DNA of 64,000 bases from Begonia masoniana (Eukaryota; Streptophyta; Magnoliopsida; Cucurbitales; Begoniaceae), in assembly GCA_022432975.1 (NCBI GenBank), contig CM039509.1:18551760-18615759 (forward strand). Direction: 5' to 3'. A model generated the notes under the pieces. The model ran no database searches and had not been told where the DNA came from. It saw only the letters and a program-made list of their open reading frames with translations. The translations under genes and the position numbers were made by a program. Below, one piece after another: positions 47,629-60,700 of the stretch. Position 1 is the stretch's first letter. Every line of letters starts with the position of its first letter.

Positions 47629-48452
47629 ATGGGTAACGTTAATGCAGTTCTTATGCTTAACGGGACCAATTATAAAGTCTGGAAAGAGAACGTTATGATT
47701 GTTCTCGGGTGCATGGATCTTGACATTGCACTTAGGGTCGCACGCTTCCCACCACTTTCAGCATCAAGTATGTGATGACCCGAGTGGAATGTGTACGTAT
47801 GTGTACGACTGCGGGGCAAACCTCGGGTTGCAGGGTGGATGGATCCCGGACTCGAGTATAGGCGAATCCCGGGTCGTGAAGAGGGGGTCGTCATAATCCC
47901 ACATCGCTTGGAGAAGTATATGGAAATGAAACATATGTAAAGAGACCCTCCCGACATAGCAAGACGCGTTTTGGAGCACAATTGGCAACGGATCCCATAA
48001 GAACTCCGAAGTTAAAAGTGCTTCGGCGAGAGCAATCCCAGGTTGGGTGACCTTCTGTGTAACACCCGAGTTTTTCGGGTTTCCGCTCCAAGGCTATTTT
48101 TGTAAATAAGTAAATTAGGTCCGTTTTGCGAGCGGATAGTTTTATTAGGACCCTAGAAATTTGCGGGAATTTGTAGAAGAATAAGTGAAATTTTAGAAAC
48201 CCAAATCGGGAAGAGTAATGCTAGAGTTCCCGTTTTAGCCTTTTAGTATATTAATTCGTAAAAATAGCAAAATAAGTCTGTTTTGTGAACGGTGAGTTTT
48301 GTTAGAACTCTAAGATTAAATTGGAATATTTAGAGAAATAAGGAAGTTGCAGAGAGACCGAATCGATAGACTAATTAAAGGAATAGTTTTAGTTTATTAT
48401 AATTATAATAATAATTATTATTAATTTAATAAATAAAGAAAAAAATAAATAA

Positions 48453-48486
48453 AACAACAGAATGGCCCGAAGGCCATTCTGTTGTT
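48453..48486. other. 15-bp perfect hairpin with CGAA tetraloop in I
   Basis: AACAACAGAATGGCC, loop CGAA, then the exact complement GGCCATTCTGTTGTT. It occupies the same LTR position as the M hairpin; only the AATGG/CCATT part is shared. Confidence 0.9.
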
Positions 48487-49218
48487 CGAGCTCGAGCCCG
48501 AGCTCTGCGAGCAAACAGGGGAGGCGACGAGCGGCGATTTCCGACGACAAGCGCCGGCGATTTCCGACCTTTCCGGCCAGACGACGGCGGCGTGCAGGCT
48601 CTGGCTCGTCTTCGCGCGCAACCCGACTGGTATGGCTCGGTTTTCTCCTCCTTTTGGTTCGGTGTGTGGCTGTGTGTGGTGAGCTCGATTGAGCTCCGAT
48701 CACCTGCCGAAATAGGTCACTTCCGGCGTGGATTTGCCAACCCTAGGGCCGGCTATTGTCGATTGGCCGTGGAACGCTCAATTTGAGCGAAAAACAGTGA
48801 AGCCCGATTTAGGGCACTCGGGTTTTGCTTAATAGAACTTCGATTTTTAGGTTAGTTTATGTTAATTGGATGTTAAGAGGATAGATTAGTGAGGAATTGA
48901 GAGAGTTTTGATGAAAAATTGAAAAAGTGAAATTTTGGGTAAAATGGGCAGTTCGGGTTTTTGATAAATTGACCTAGCTCCGGTCGTTTGTTTTGAAATT
49001 CCTTTTGGCAAATTACAATAGGTTATTAGAGGAGTACGTGGCCGCTGGAATCGTTCGATTCCGACCACCGACGCAAAAGTTACGCGCGTTTGAGTTTCGG
49101 GTCGGTTTTTACCAAACCCAAATTAGTGACCCATTTAATTAGGTTTTAGTTGGATTTGGCTAGAGACTTAGTTTAAGTTTAGAGTTCGTTTATTTAGGAT
49201 TGATTTTAATGCCTTAAT

Positions 49219-52200
49219 TGTAACGACCCCCGGCCAGGAGCCGTCACGTGTTCATAATCTTTCATTAATCGTTTGCTTGACTTTTACTTTTACATTCACT
49301 TACTACATATTATATTATATTTTGTTGATTTATTTTCTTTCCTAAACTGGAAACAGAGACGTAGAACCATCAAGGAAGACGAACCCTCTCGTGTTCGACC
49401 TTCTACCCGCGTCGGCTCAAACGTTCACAGAGTCAGCGACTAGACTCGGTCCTCGTTTCTTGACAAATTCGGGCGAAGGAGAAATGCCCTCAACCCTCTT
49501 AACATAATTCGACTCGGGTTTGCATGGGTGGCATGTGTTGGCACCCTCTGAAATTTCATCGTCCGTCTCACGTGCATTACGCGTGGCTCGCTTAACACCG
49601 CCTAAAAGGAGACATCTTCCGGTGGGCACGTGGCCTCGCGTGCTTCAATTAAAAGTATCATCTGGTGAGCGGCCACACGGTCACTAAACAAACAAGATAA
49701 CATTTACAACTTCTACCGGTGAAGTCATCCGGAAGACTAAACCATCAATCTATTACATTGCCGATGACGTCAGCCGGAAGACTAAACCATCCAACTACAA
49801 TCCTTCGGCATCTGCCGATGACGTCAGCCGGAAGACTAAACCATCCAACTACAATCCTTCGGCATCTGCCGATGACGTCAGCCGGAAGACTAAACCATCC
49901 AACTACAATCCTTCGGCATCTGCCGATGACGTCAGCCGGAAGACTAAACCATCCAACTACAATCCTTCGGCATCTGCCGATGACGTCAGCCGGAAGACTA
50001 AACCATCCAACTACAATCCTTCGGCATCTGCCGATGACGTCAGCCGGAAGACTAAACCATCCAACTACAATCCTTCGGCATCTGCCGATGACGTCAGCCG
50101 GAAGACTAAACCATCCAACTACAATCCTTCGGCATCTGCCGATGACGTCAGCCGGAAGACTAAACCATCCAACTACAATCCTTCGGCATCTGCCGATGAC
50201 GTCAGCCGGAAGACTAAACCATCCAACTACAATCCTTCGGCATCTGCCGATGACGTCAGCCGGAAGACTAAACCATCCAACTACAATCCTTCGGCATCTG
50301 CCGATGACGTCAGCCGGAAGACTAAACCATCCAACTACAATCCTTCGGCATCTGCCGATGACGTCAGCCGGAAGACTAAACCATCCAACTACAATCCTTC
50401 GGCATCTGCCGATGACGTCAGCCGGAAGACTAAACCATCCAACTACAATCCTTCGGCATCTGCCGATGACGTCAGCCGGAAGACTAAACCATCCAACTAC
50501 AATCCTTCGGCATCTGCCGATGACGTCAGCCGGAAGACTAAACCATCCAACTACAATCCTTCGGCATCTGCCGATGACGTCAGCCGGAAGACTAAACCAT
50601 CCAACTACAATCCTTCGGCATCTGCCGATGACGTCAGCCGGAAGACTAAACCATCCAACTACAATCCTTCGGCATCTGCCGATGACGTCAGCCGGAAGAC
50701 TAAACCATCCAACTACAATCCTTCGGCATCTGCCGATGACGTCAGCCGGAAGACTAAACCATCCAACTACAATCCTTCGGCATCTGCCGATGACGTCAGC
50801 CGGAAGACTAAACCATCCAACTACAATCCTTCGGCATCTGCCGATGACGTCAGCCGGAAGACTAAACCATCCAACTACAATCCTTCGGCATCTGCCGATG
50901 ACGTCAGCCGGAAGACTAAACCATCCAACTACAATCCTTCGGCATCTGCCGATGACGTCAGCCGGAAGACTAAACCATCCAACTACAATCCTTCGGCATC
51001 TGCCGATGACGTCAGCCGGAAGACTAAACCATCCAACTACAATCCTTCGGCATCTGCCGATGACGTCAGCCGGAAGACTAAACCATCCAACTACAATCCT
51101 TCGGCATCTGCCGATGACGTCAGCCGGAAGACTAAACCATCCAACTACAATCCTTCGGCATCTGCCGATGACGTCAGCCGGAAGACTAAACCATCCAACT
51201 ACAATCCTTCGGCATCTGCCGATGACGTCAGCCGGAAGACTAAACCATCCAACTACAATCCTTCGGCATCTGCCGATGACGTCAGCCGGAAGACTAACCA
51301 TCCACTACAATCCTTCGGCATCTGCCGATGACGTCAGCCGAAGACTAAACCATCCAACTACTATCCTTCGGCATCTACCGATGACGTCAGCCGGAAGGTA
51401 TCTTAACCAGCTCCTATCACAAGACAGAAAATACTACAACCTTTATCATCTTCACCCAATAGAACTTACATAACTCACCCGAATCATAACCTAGTAACCA
51501 TAAACCTCAAAGAGTAAGAAACATGATCTCATCCAAAATACACAAGCGGAAGACTTAGACGACAATCTTTAATAATCCTCAGATTCAATAATTAAACCAG
51601 ACAAATCTCAAGATTCACCTTCCAAATTAGCCTTAACCTATTTAGACTGTCATATCCATATCTAATAGAAATCATAAAACGTTAACCAGGGGTCATAAAT
51701 CGCCTTTCCAGTCCTGCACTGTCATTTTGAGCTCCCTCCAGCAACCAGCCTTAAGCATCCTCTTTGAACATAGTATCCTCACCTGAACCTTCTTCACCTA
51801 CACCATAAGGTTCAACTATAAGCCTAATGCTTAGTAAGAAATGCATACTGACAGATATAAATGAGTGCACAAATTAAGGAACACAAGTTCATAAACCTTT
51901 CTTCATTCATGTTCATTTTCATTATCTTCATGGCATGTATTAAGGCAGGAGACGAGGGAGAAAGACAGGGGTTCATAGTCATTTGCCTATCGCGGCAATC
52001 ATAGTAACGACTAGCTCGGCCTCCACCAGTGGGAGAATTCGCGAGCCATAAACGTCATCAACTCGGCCTCCACCAGGGGGAGAATTCGCGAGTCATACAT
52101 GTCATCAGCTCGGCCTCCACCAGGGGGAGAATCCGCGAGCTATACTTGTCATGGTCTCTTTTCCCCGTCCTGCACTTAATCATGATTACATTTACTTTTC

Positions 52201-53130
52201 ATGTTCTTAACTCAGTCATAAACGTGGACTCAATACGTAAACATGAAGTTCACAGAGAGGAATCATACCATAGGGACAAGCAAAACATCCTGTAATTTAA
52301 TATCTTATTACACAATTTCTTCATATCATGGCAATAACTAGTCATAGTCAACAGGCCGACATCTCAATGATTTCCTAATACCCTTGCAGTGTAGGGCCCT
52401 AGTGGCCGGAAATCTTAATACATTCACTTACCTGGATTCCTTAGCAATCCGAGCTTTTTCCCTTTAAGCTTCTTCACCTAAAACATGTACATTACAGTAG
52501 TTAAAACAAAGGTCCTAGTAGTTCTATTCATAAATTGTCCTAGGACTCTAATAGCTAAGGTTACTCCGAATCCTCTGTTTGACACACTGCAGTCTGAAAT
52601 CTGAAACTAGGTGGACAGGTTTTACCATTGATTAAATCCGAGTTGGTTACTTTGAAATGTTCAGAATCGATTTGGGATGACATTTCTACTCTCAGACTTA
52701 AAAGGGTCTTAAACTACTCGGCCACTGCTAAGAAAATTCCGAACTCAAATGCCGAGCTGAAAGCAGAACTTTAATCACTAATAAATGACTACATTGTCCA
52801 TTTCATACCTCGGGTGCAGATTTGCAGAGAAAAGCAGGCTGAAACCAGCCGTCGGTAAAGGAAAGTTCTGGTAGCCGAGAGCAAGAACTTGGGAGGGAAG
52901 AAATCGCCGAGAGGGAATGTCGGCTACAGTGGTAATAAATGAGGTTTAAGGTTTCCATTTCCTATTTATACTCAATCCATCAGTTTTAATTACAAAACTG
53001 CCACCCAACCTAGTTTTACTCAACTTGTAATAAATTTGTCTTAACATTAAATTTAAATCATAAAGGTTAAATAAGAGGGTGACAATGAAAATGGTCAGAA
53101 AATCACCTGGCCGAAATGTCGGGTGTTACA
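49219..53130 (-). repeat. H 3' LTR (3912 bp) with 54-bp array
   Basis: Contains the array at 49761-51400, a 3-unit repeat CTCGGCCTCCACCAG.GGGAGAAT of about 48-60 bp at 52013-52152, and the conserved core CCTAATGCTTAGTAAG with CACCTACACCATAAG (reverse orientation) at about 51797-51835. Confidence 0.92.
49761..51400. repeat. 54-bp tandem array, about 31 units, homogeneous
   Basis: Unit starts are spaced exactly 54 bp from 49761 to 51273; by eye the first 28 units are identical, followed by 52-, 53-bp and partial units. Each unit contains GATGACGTCAGCCGG (with the palindrome TGACGTCA) and TTCGGCATCTGCCGATG. Because 54 is a multiple of three and stops are absent, open frames of 584 codons (plus strand) and 518 codons (minus strand) result; these are not proteins. 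Confidence 0.97.
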
Positions 53131-53147
53131 TCCACCCCTCCTTAAAC
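53131..53147 (-). other. H polypurine tract
   Basis: Plus strand TCCACCCCTCCTTAAAC, i.e. AAGGAGGGGTGGA on the minus strand, adjoining the 3' LTR. Confidence 0.88.
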
Positions 53148-53171
53148 AAAATTTTCGTCCTCGAAAATTGC

Positions 53172-56100
53172 TCAAGCAAATAACTCAGGATAATTGTCCA
53201 ACATCTCTTGCTGTCTTTCCCATGTGGCTTCTTCAATGCCGTGATTTGTCCATAAAACTTTCACCAATGGAATCTCTTTGTTTCTCAGAGTCTTGACCGC
53301 ATATTCCAATATCTGTATCGGTTTCTCCTCATACTCCATTGTCGGCTCTAAACTAATATCCGATGGCTGGATGACCTGCATCGGATCACGCATGCACTTC
53401 CTTAACATTGACACATGGAAAACATTATGAACTTTATCCAATGATGGAGGCAGTTGCAGTCTGTAGGCTGTACTCCCGACTTTTGCCAAGACAGGGAAGG
53501 GTCCAATAAATCTAGGATTAAGTTTTCCCTTCTTGCCAAATCTTAAAACTCCCTTAAATGGTGACACCTTTAAGAATACTTCATCTCCTACTGTAAACTT
53601 GAGTTCCCTCCTTCTTTGATCTGCATAACACTTCTGCCGGCTTTGTGCAGTCATCATTCTTTTCCGAATAGTGGCAATCTTATCTGACATTTGCTGCAGA
53701 ATATCGGGTCCAAGAAGTTTTGTTTCACCAACCTCGTCCCAGTAAAGAGGTGACCTACATTTCCTACCGTACAGTGCTTCATATGGTGCCATACCAATGG
53801 TGGACTGATAACTGTTATTGTAGGAGAACTCAACTAGCGGTAAATGTCTACTCCAAGTTGTCTGAAAGTCAAGTACACATGCTCTCAACATATCTTCGAG
53901 TATTTGAATAGTCCTTTCTGATTGGCCATCGGTCTGTGGGTGAAAAGCCGTGCTGAAAGATAACTTTGTACCTAATGTGCCTTGCAAACTTTTCCAGAAT
54001 CGAGAGGTAAACCTGGGGTCACGGTCAGAGACAATGGATACAGGGATTCCATGCAACCTGATAATTTCCTGAACATAAAGATCAGCAAATTGGTCCATCG
54101 TATAGGTGGTCCTTACAGGTAAGAAATGGGCTGATTTCGTCAGTCTATCCACCACAACCCAAATACAATCATGTCCTTTTGTCGTCTTAGGTAGTCCTAC
54201 AACGAAATCCATAGCTATGTGTTCCCACTTCAATTCGGGAATAGGTAACGGCTGAAGAGTACCTCCTGGACGTTGGTGCTCGGCTTTGACTTGTTGGCAT
54301 ACTAAACAGGACTCTACATACTTAGCAACATCCCTTTCTAGGTTAGGCCACCAGTACAGTAACTTCAGGTCTCGGTACATCTTGGTGCAGCCAGGATGTA
54401 CAGAAAAGGAAGAGGAGTGCGCCTCTGCCAAGATCAACATACGCAACTCCACATCATTAGGAATGCACCACCGATTCCTAAACTTCAGGATTCCATCCTT
54501 GGAGAGACTGAACTCGGAGGTGGTGTCTTTCAACTTGTTCATCATGCTGATATTTTCCTCTAAATCCCTCTGTTGTGCATCCTTGATCTTTTCCAAAATT
54601 GATGGTTGAATAGATAACTCAGCGAGCAAGACTGATAACTCTGGAACTATCTCCAAGTCAAACTTCTGAACTTCTGTTCTTAAGGGTATAGACATGGTTG
54701 AAACCACGGGCTGCATTGTTGTTGACATCCTACTCAATGCATCAGCTACAGAGTTAGCCTTCCCGGGGTGATACTTGATCTCAAAATCGTAGTCCTTGAC
54801 GAATTCCAACCAACGTCTCTGTCTCATGTTCAACTCCTTCTGTGTGAAGCGGTACTTTAGACTTTTATGGTCAGAAAACACATCACATTGCTGTCCATAT
54901 AAATAGTGTCTCCAAATCTTCAAGGCAAAAACAACAGCAGCTAATTCTAGATCATGAGTGGGGTAATTTTGCTCGTAATTCTTTAGCTGCCTAGAAGCAT
55001 ACGCTATAACTTTACCCTCTTGCATCAGAACGCAACCTAAACCAACTTTAGACGCATCGCAGTAAACACTAAATTTTCCTCCTTCGGTTGGGAGGGTCAA
55101 TACAGGGGCTGTTGTTAACTTCAGTTTTAACGTCTGGAAGCTGTCTTCACAGGCTTCAGTCCAGGAATACTTAATGTCCTTCTTTGTCAAACTCGTCAGG
55201 GGTTTAGCTATCATAGAAAATCCCTTGATGAACTTCCTGTAATAGCCTGCCAATCCAAGGAAGCTGCGGACTTCGCTGGCATTCTTAGGTTGAGGCCAAT
55301 TCTTTACTGCCTGAATTTTGGTCGGGTCCACAGATATGCCATTAGCAGAAACTACATGGCCAAGGAAATTAACTTTATCTAACCAAAACTCACACTTAGA
55401 CAGCTTGGCATAAAGTTGATGCTCCTTCAATGTCGTCAAAACTACTTTCAAATGTTCTTCATGGTCAGCCACAGTTCGGGAGTATATCAAGATATCATCT
55501 ATGAATACAATCACAAACTTATCCAAATACTCACGAAACACACGGTTCATTAAATCCATGAAGGCTGCAGGGGCGTTTGTCAATCCAAACGACATGACTA
55601 AGAATTCATAATGTCCATAGCGGGTTCTAAAGGCTGTCTTTGGTATATCCCCTTCTCTAACCTTCAGTTGGTAATAACCCGAACGTAAATCTATCTTTGA
55701 AAATACCTTAGCTCCTTGCAATTGGTCAAACAAATCATCAATCCTCGGTAAGGGGTACCTATTCTTGATGGTCAACTTATTTAGTTCCCTGTAGTCTATG
55801 CACATTCTAAAAGAACCATCTTTCTTCCTTACAAATAAGACTGGTGCACCCCAAGGAGAACTGCTGGGGCGAATAAATCCCTTGTCAACCAATTCCTGCA
55901 GTTGGACCTTCAATTCTTTCAACTCAACAGGTGCCATACGGTAAGGATTCTTAGATACAGGTGATGCCTCGGGGTATGTATCAATTACAAACTCTATTTC
56001 TCTATCAGGTGGTATACCCGGTAAATCATCTAAGAATGCCTCGGGAAACTCCCGGACTATAGGAATGTCCTGTAGCTCAATTTTATTCTTCACCCGGTCA

Positions 56101-57593
56101 TCCTTCACACTAGCCAGGTAGCTCTCGCAACCACATCTCAGCATTCGATATACTTCTAGTGAGGATATAATTGGTATCTTACTTATTTTAGGAATAGCTT
56201 GGAAAGAATAATGATTGCCATTTGGGGGTCTAAAATCAACTATTCCAGATCTACAACTTATTGTGGCATGATGCTTAAATAACCAATCCATCCCTAATAT
56301 CACTTCATACCCTTTCATGTCAATAACAATTAGTTCCGCATAGAGATTCTTATCCCCTAAGGACACAACGTCACCCTTAACAATCTGTTCTGAATGTAGG
56401 GACTTTCCTGATGGTAACATGACACTATATGACCCTTCCGTTGGTAATGATCCTATGTTATGATTGCATACAAACAAGGTTGATATAAACGAGTGTGTGG
56501 CCCCTGTATCTATAAGTGTATAAGCAGCAAAACCACAGATCATGATAGTACCTGATATGACTGTATGCGGCACTGTGTCCTCATCTTCCAACATAGCGTA
56601 AACTCTGGGTATTACTCTTGCACGGTTCGGGTCTGGCGGCATGGGGCAGTCTCTGACTAAGTGTCCGGTCTTATCACACCTGAAACAACGGCCAGAAAGC
56701 AACTTGCACTCACCAGGGTGGTTCTTCTGACATGTAGGGCATAGAGGTGCCAGAGGTCTCTTTCCTTTTCCCTGGTCATCGTTCTGGTTGAGGGGCCTCT
56801 TTATTCCATGCTGTTGTTGCTGTGGTCCCCTGTTCTGACGCGGCTGCCAACCCTTGTTCTGACGTTGTGGCGGCTGAGTGTCCTTCATGAGTTTCTTTGG
56901 CTGTTCGCGCAGTGCATATGCTGTCATTTCTGCCTCCTCCAGCTCCAAGGCCTTGGCCGTCACTTCACCATAAGGTACATTATGTATCCCAGCAGTCTTC
57001 ACTTTCATGTACAGACTTGGTTTCAGTCCGTGAACAAACTGATAAATCTTGTCTTCCTCATCCTCTAACATACGGGGAGCAAACCGTGATAAGGCATCAA
57101 ATTCGCATATATAATCCGTCACAGAGCCAGTTTGACGAAGATTCATGAACTCCTTCTTCTTGTTGGCCCGAACAGTCCTATTGAAGTACTTGTCAAAGAA
57201 GGCAGTCTTGAACATTCCCCAGGTCATAGCTTCGGCATTAGCGGTGTTCTGGATCGAGTCCCACCAATGCCTTGCACTTAACTCCAAATGAAAGACAGCA
57301 TAGGTGACCTTATCCCCTTCGTCAACCTTTGCATACTTAAACATGTCTTCTATCTTTCGAATCCACTCCTCAGCATGAATAGGATCGGAAACATACCCAT
57401 TAAACATCGGGGGTTGAAGCCGGTGAAAGCGTTCACCCCCATGATCATGAGTTGCGTTAGTACTGGAGTTGCCTTGTTCTTCTTTAGCTGTCATCAGTCG
57501 TTCTATCTGGTGAGATTGACGCATGACTAACTCAGTCAATTGAGCAATAGCATTGCTATCCTCATTGGTCTCCCTCTGTTGACCTCTAACCAT
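53172..57593 (-). CDS. H gag-pol polyprotein (chromovirus, Tekay/Del-like)
   Basis: The frame is open from 57647, but I choose ATG 57593 ([13 protein letters not shown], 1473 residues), which follows the candidate intron and matches the M gag start. With residues counted from 57647: gag with ATYAVF-type capsid ([19 protein letters not shown], about 112-130); CPTC plus knuckle [14 protein letters not shown] (321-334); protease [12 protein letters not shown] (378-389); [27 protein letters not shown] to FIDDILIYS (613-723, catalytic D717-D718); RNase H with [14 protein letters not shown] and [13 protein letters not shown] (861-909); integrase zinc finger H..H..CLVC (1077-1117); core D1147, D1208, E1244; GPF/Y-type [19 protein letters not shown]-terminal [19 protein letters not shown], chromodomain-like. 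No lesion seen. All steps from packaging to integration are encoded. Confidence 0.95.
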   Translation of the reverse strand: MVRGQQRETNEDSNAIAQLTELVMRQSHQIERLMTAKEEQGNSSTNATHDHGGERFHRLQPPMFNGYVSDPIHAEEWIRKIEDMFKYAKVDEGDKVTYAVFHLELSARHWWDSIQNTANAEAMTWGMFKTAFFDKYFNRTVRANKKKEFMNLRQTGSVTDYICEFDALSRFAPRMLEDEEDKIYQFVHGLKPSLYMKVKTAGIHNVPYGEVTAKALELEEAEMTAYALREQPKKLMKDTQPPQRQNKGWQPRQNRGPQQQQHGIKRPLNQNDDQGKGKRPLAPLCPTCQKNHPGECKLLSGRCFRCDKTGHLVRDCPMPPDPNRARVIPRVYAMLEDEDTVPHTVISGTIMICGFAAYTLIDTGATHSFISTLFVCNHNIGSLPTEGSYSVMLPSGKSLHSEQIVKGDVVSLGDKNLYAELIVIDMKGYEVILGMDWLFKHHATISCRSGIVDFRPPNGNHYSFQAIPKISKIPIISSLEVYRMLRCGCESYLASVKDDRVKNKIELQDIPIVREFPEAFLDDLPGIPPDREIEFVIDTYPEASPVSKNPYRMAPVELKELKVQLQELVDKGFIRPSSSPWGAPVLFVRKKDGSFRMCIDYRELNKLTIKNRYPLPRIDDLFDQLQGAKVFSKIDLRSGYYQLKVREGDIPKTAFRTRYGHYEFLVMSFGLTNAPAAFMDLMNRVFREYLDKFVIVFIDDILIYSRTVADHEEHLKVVLTTLKEHQLYAKLSKCEFWLDKVNFLGHVVSANGISVDPTKIQAVKNWPQPKNASEVRSFLGLAGYYRKFIKGFSMIAKPLTSLTKKDIKYSWTEACEDSFQTLKLKLTTAPVLTLPTEGGKFSVYCDASKVGLGCVLMQEGKVIAYASRQLKNYEQNYPTHDLELAAVVFALKIWRHYLYGQQCDVFSDHKSLKYRFTQKELNMRQRRWLEFVKDYDFEIKYHPGKANSVADALSRMSTTMQPVVSTMSIPLRTEVQKFDLEIVPELSVLLAELSIQPSILEKIKDAQQRDLEENISMMNKLKDTTSEFSLSKDGILKFRNRWCIPNDVELRMLILAEAHSSSFSVHPGCTKMYRDLKLLYWWPNLERDVAKYVESCLVCQQVKAEHQRPGGTLQPLPIPELKWEHIAMDFVVGLPKTTKGHDCIWVVVDRLTKSAHFLPVRTTYTMDQFADLYVQEIIRLHGIPVSIVSDRDPRFTSRFWKSLQGTLGTKLSFSTAFHPQTDGQSERTIQILEDMLRACVLDFQTTWSRHLPLVEFSYNNSYQSTIGMAPYEALYGRKCRSPLYWDEVGETKLLGPDILQQMSDKIATIRKRMMTAQSRQKCYADQRRRELKFTVGDEVFLKVSPFKGVLRFGKKGKLNPRFIGPFPVLAKVGSTAYRLQLPPSLDKVHNVFHVSMLRKCMRDPMQVIQPSDISLEPTMEYEEKPIQILEYAVKTLRNKEIPLVKVLWTNHGIEEATWERQQEMLDNYPELFA

Positions 57594-57603
57594 CTCGGGA
57601 TTC

Positions 57604-57665
57604 CTAGACAAATCATTACAGGCATAACTTAACTTAATGACATACATGAAATCATAAATACTTAC
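57604..57665 (-). other. Candidate leader intron upstream of H gag
   Basis: On the minus strand GTAAGTATTTA follows CAACT, and TTTGTCTAG precedes GGAATCCCGAG-ATG. It is the counterpart of 6198-6268 in M. At 62 bp it is short for a plant intron, so splicing is uncertain; the conservation between two diverged elements is the main argument. Confidence 0.5.
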
Positions 57666-57738
57666 AGTTGCTGGGGTGTGCTCAAGTGACAGTCAGTGCT
57701 GGAAGGCAGTCTACAGAATCGGTTTTAGAACCTGGTTT

Positions 57739-57753
57739 CGCTTTGATACCATA
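57739..57753 (-). other. H primer binding site
   Basis: Minus strand TATGGTATCAAAGCG, 2-3 bp from the 5' LTR. It matches the initiator tRNA-Met complement TGGTATCAGAGC with one mismatch. Confidence 0.8.
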
Positions 57754-57755
57754 AT

Positions 57756-60700
57756 TGTAACGACCCCCGGCCAGGAGCCGTCACGTGTTCATAATCTTTC
57801 ATTAATTGTTTGCTTGACTTTTACTTTTACATTCACTTACTACATATTATATTATATTTTGTTGATTTATTTTCTTTCCTAAACTGGAAACAGAGACGTA
57901 GAACCATCAAGGAAGACGAACCCTCTCGTGTTCGACCTTCTACGCCTCGTCGGCTCAAACTTTCACAGAGTCGAGCGACTAGACTCGGTCATCGGTTTCT
58001 TGACAAATTCGGGCGAAGGAGAAATGCCCTCAACCCTCTTAACATAATTCTACTCGGGTTTGCATGGGTTGCATGTTTTGGCAACCCTCTGAAATTTCAT
58101 CGTCCGGTCATCACGTGCATTACGCGTGTCTCGCTTAACACCGCCTAAAAGGAGACATCTTCCGGTGGGCACTTGGGCCTCGCGTGCTCAATTAAAAGTA
58201 TCATCCGGTGACGTCCACTGGTCACTAAACAACAAGATAACATTTACCTTCGGCATCTGCGATGACGTCAGCCGGAAGACTAAACCATCCAACTACTATC
58301 CTTCGGCATCTGCCGATGACGTCAGCCGGAAGACTAAACCATCCAACTACAATCCTTCGGCATCTGCGATGACGTCAGCCGGAAGACTAAACCATCCAAC
58401 TACAATCCTTCGCATCTGCCGATGACGTCAGCCGGAAGACTAAACCATCCAACTACTATCCTTCGGCATCTGCGATGACGTCAGCCGGAAGACTAAACCA
58501 TCCAACTACAATCCTTCGGCATCTGCGATGACGTCAGCCGGAAGACTAAACCATCCAACTACTATCCTTCGGCATCTGCGATGACGTCAGCCGGAAGACT
58601 AAACCATCAACTACAATCCTTCGGCATCTGCGATGACGTCAGCCGGAAGACTAAACCATCCAACTACAATCCTTCGGCATCTGCGATGACGTCAGCCGGA
58701 AGACTAAACCATCCAACTACTATCCTTCGGCATCTGCGATGACGTCAGCCGGAAGACTAAACCATCCAACTACAATCCTTCGGCATCTGCGATGACGTCA
58801 GCCGGAAGACTAAACCATCCAACTACATCCTTCGGCATCTGCCGATGACGTCAGCGGAAGACTAAACCATCCAACTACAATCCTTCGGCATCTGCCGATG
58901 ACGTCAGCCGGAAGACTAAACCATCCAACTACAATCCTTCGCATCTGCCGATGACGTCAGCCGGAAGACTAAACCATCCAACTACAATCCTTCGCATCTG
59001 CCGATGACGTCAGCCGGAAGACTAAACCATCCAACTACTATCCTTCGGCATCTGCCGATGACGTCAGCCGGAAGACTAACCATCCAACTACAATCCTTCG
59101 CATCTGCCGATGACGTCAGCCGGAAGACTAAACCATCCAACTACAATCCTTCGCATCTGCCGATGACGTCAGCCGGAAGACTAAACCATCCAACTACAAT
59201 CCTTCGCATCTGCCGATGACGTCAGCCGGAAGACTAAACCATCCAACTACAATCCTTCGGCATCTGCCGATGACGTCAGCCGGAAGACTAAACCATCAAC
59301 TACAATCCTTCGGCATCTGCGATGACGTCAGCCGGAAGACTAAACCATCAACTACAATCCTTCGGCATCTGCGATGACGTCAGCCGGAAGACTAAACCAT
59401 CCAACTACAATCCTTCGGCATCTGCGATGACGTCAGCCGGATGGTTATCTTAACCAGCACCTATCACAAGACAGAAAATACTACAACCTTTATCATCTTC
59501 ACCCAATAGAACTTACCATAACTCACCCGAATCATAACCTATACCAAAACCTCAACGATTCATAAACTGACGCTCCAAAATACACAAATCGGCAGACTTA
59601 GCCGACAATCTTTTAATAATCCTCAGATTCAATAATTAAACCAGACAAATCTCAAGATTCAACCTTCAAATTAGCTTAACCTATTTAGACTGTCATATCC
59701 ATTAACTAAAAAAAAAAAAAAAAAAAATAAAATCATAAATGTTACCAGGGGTCATAAATCGCCTTTCCAGTCCTGCACTGTCATTTTGAGCTCCCTCCAG
59801 CAACCAGCCTTAAGCATCCTCTTTGAACATAGTATCCTCACCTGAACCTTCTTCACCCACACCATAAGGTTCAACTATAAGCCTAATGCTTAGTAAGGAA
59901 TGCATACTGACAGATATACATGAGTGCACAAATTAAGGAACACAAGTTCATAAACCTTTCTTCATTCATGTTCATTTTCATTATCTTCATGGCATGTATT
60001 AAGGCAGGAGACGAGGGAGAAAGACAGGGGTTCATAGTCATTTGCCTATCGCGGCAATCATAGTAACGACTAGCTCGGCCTCCACCAGTGGGAGAATTCG
60101 CGAGCCATAAACGTCATCAACTCGGCCTTAACCAGGGGGAGAATTCGCGAGCCATACATGTCATCAGCTCGGCCTCCACAAAGGGGAGAATCCGCGAGCT
60201 ATACTTGTCATGGTCTCTTTTCCCCGTCCTGCACTTAATCATGATTACATTTACTTTTCATGTTCTTAACTCAGTCATAAACGTGGACTCAATACGTAAA
60301 CATGAAGTTCACAGAGAGGAATCATACCATAAGGACAAGTAAAACATCCTGTAACTTAATATCTTATTACACAATTTCTTCATATCATGGCAATAACTAG
60401 TCATAGTCAACAGGCCGACATCTCAATGATTTCCTAATACCCTTGCAGTGTAGGGCCCTAGTGGCCGGAAATCTTAATACATTCACTTACCTGGATTCCT
60501 TAGCAATCCGAGCTTCTTCCCTTTAAGCTTCTTCACCTAAAACATGTACATTACAGTAGTTAAAACAAAGGTCCTAGTAGTTCTATTCATAAATCGTCCT
60601 AGGACTCTAATAGCTAAGGTTACTCCGAATCCTCTGTTTGACACACTGCAGTCTGAAATCTGAAACTAGGTGGACAGGTTTTATCATTGATTAAATCCGA

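Noticed and set aside
25873..48057. 5S rRNA genes
   Set aside because: The 5S-like blocks are diverged, have LTR ends on both sides and belong to Cassandra elements.
49761..51400. CRISPR-like array
   Set aside because: The units are contiguous with no unique spacers and lie in a plant LTR.
49719..51473. 584-codon plus-strand and 518-codon minus-strand open frames
   Set aside because: They come from a 54-bp tandem repeat without stops; period divisible by three keeps both strands open. The partner LTR array destroys the frame.
53720..57530. Plus-strand frames inside H pol
   Set aside because: Shadows of the minus-strand gag-pol frame.
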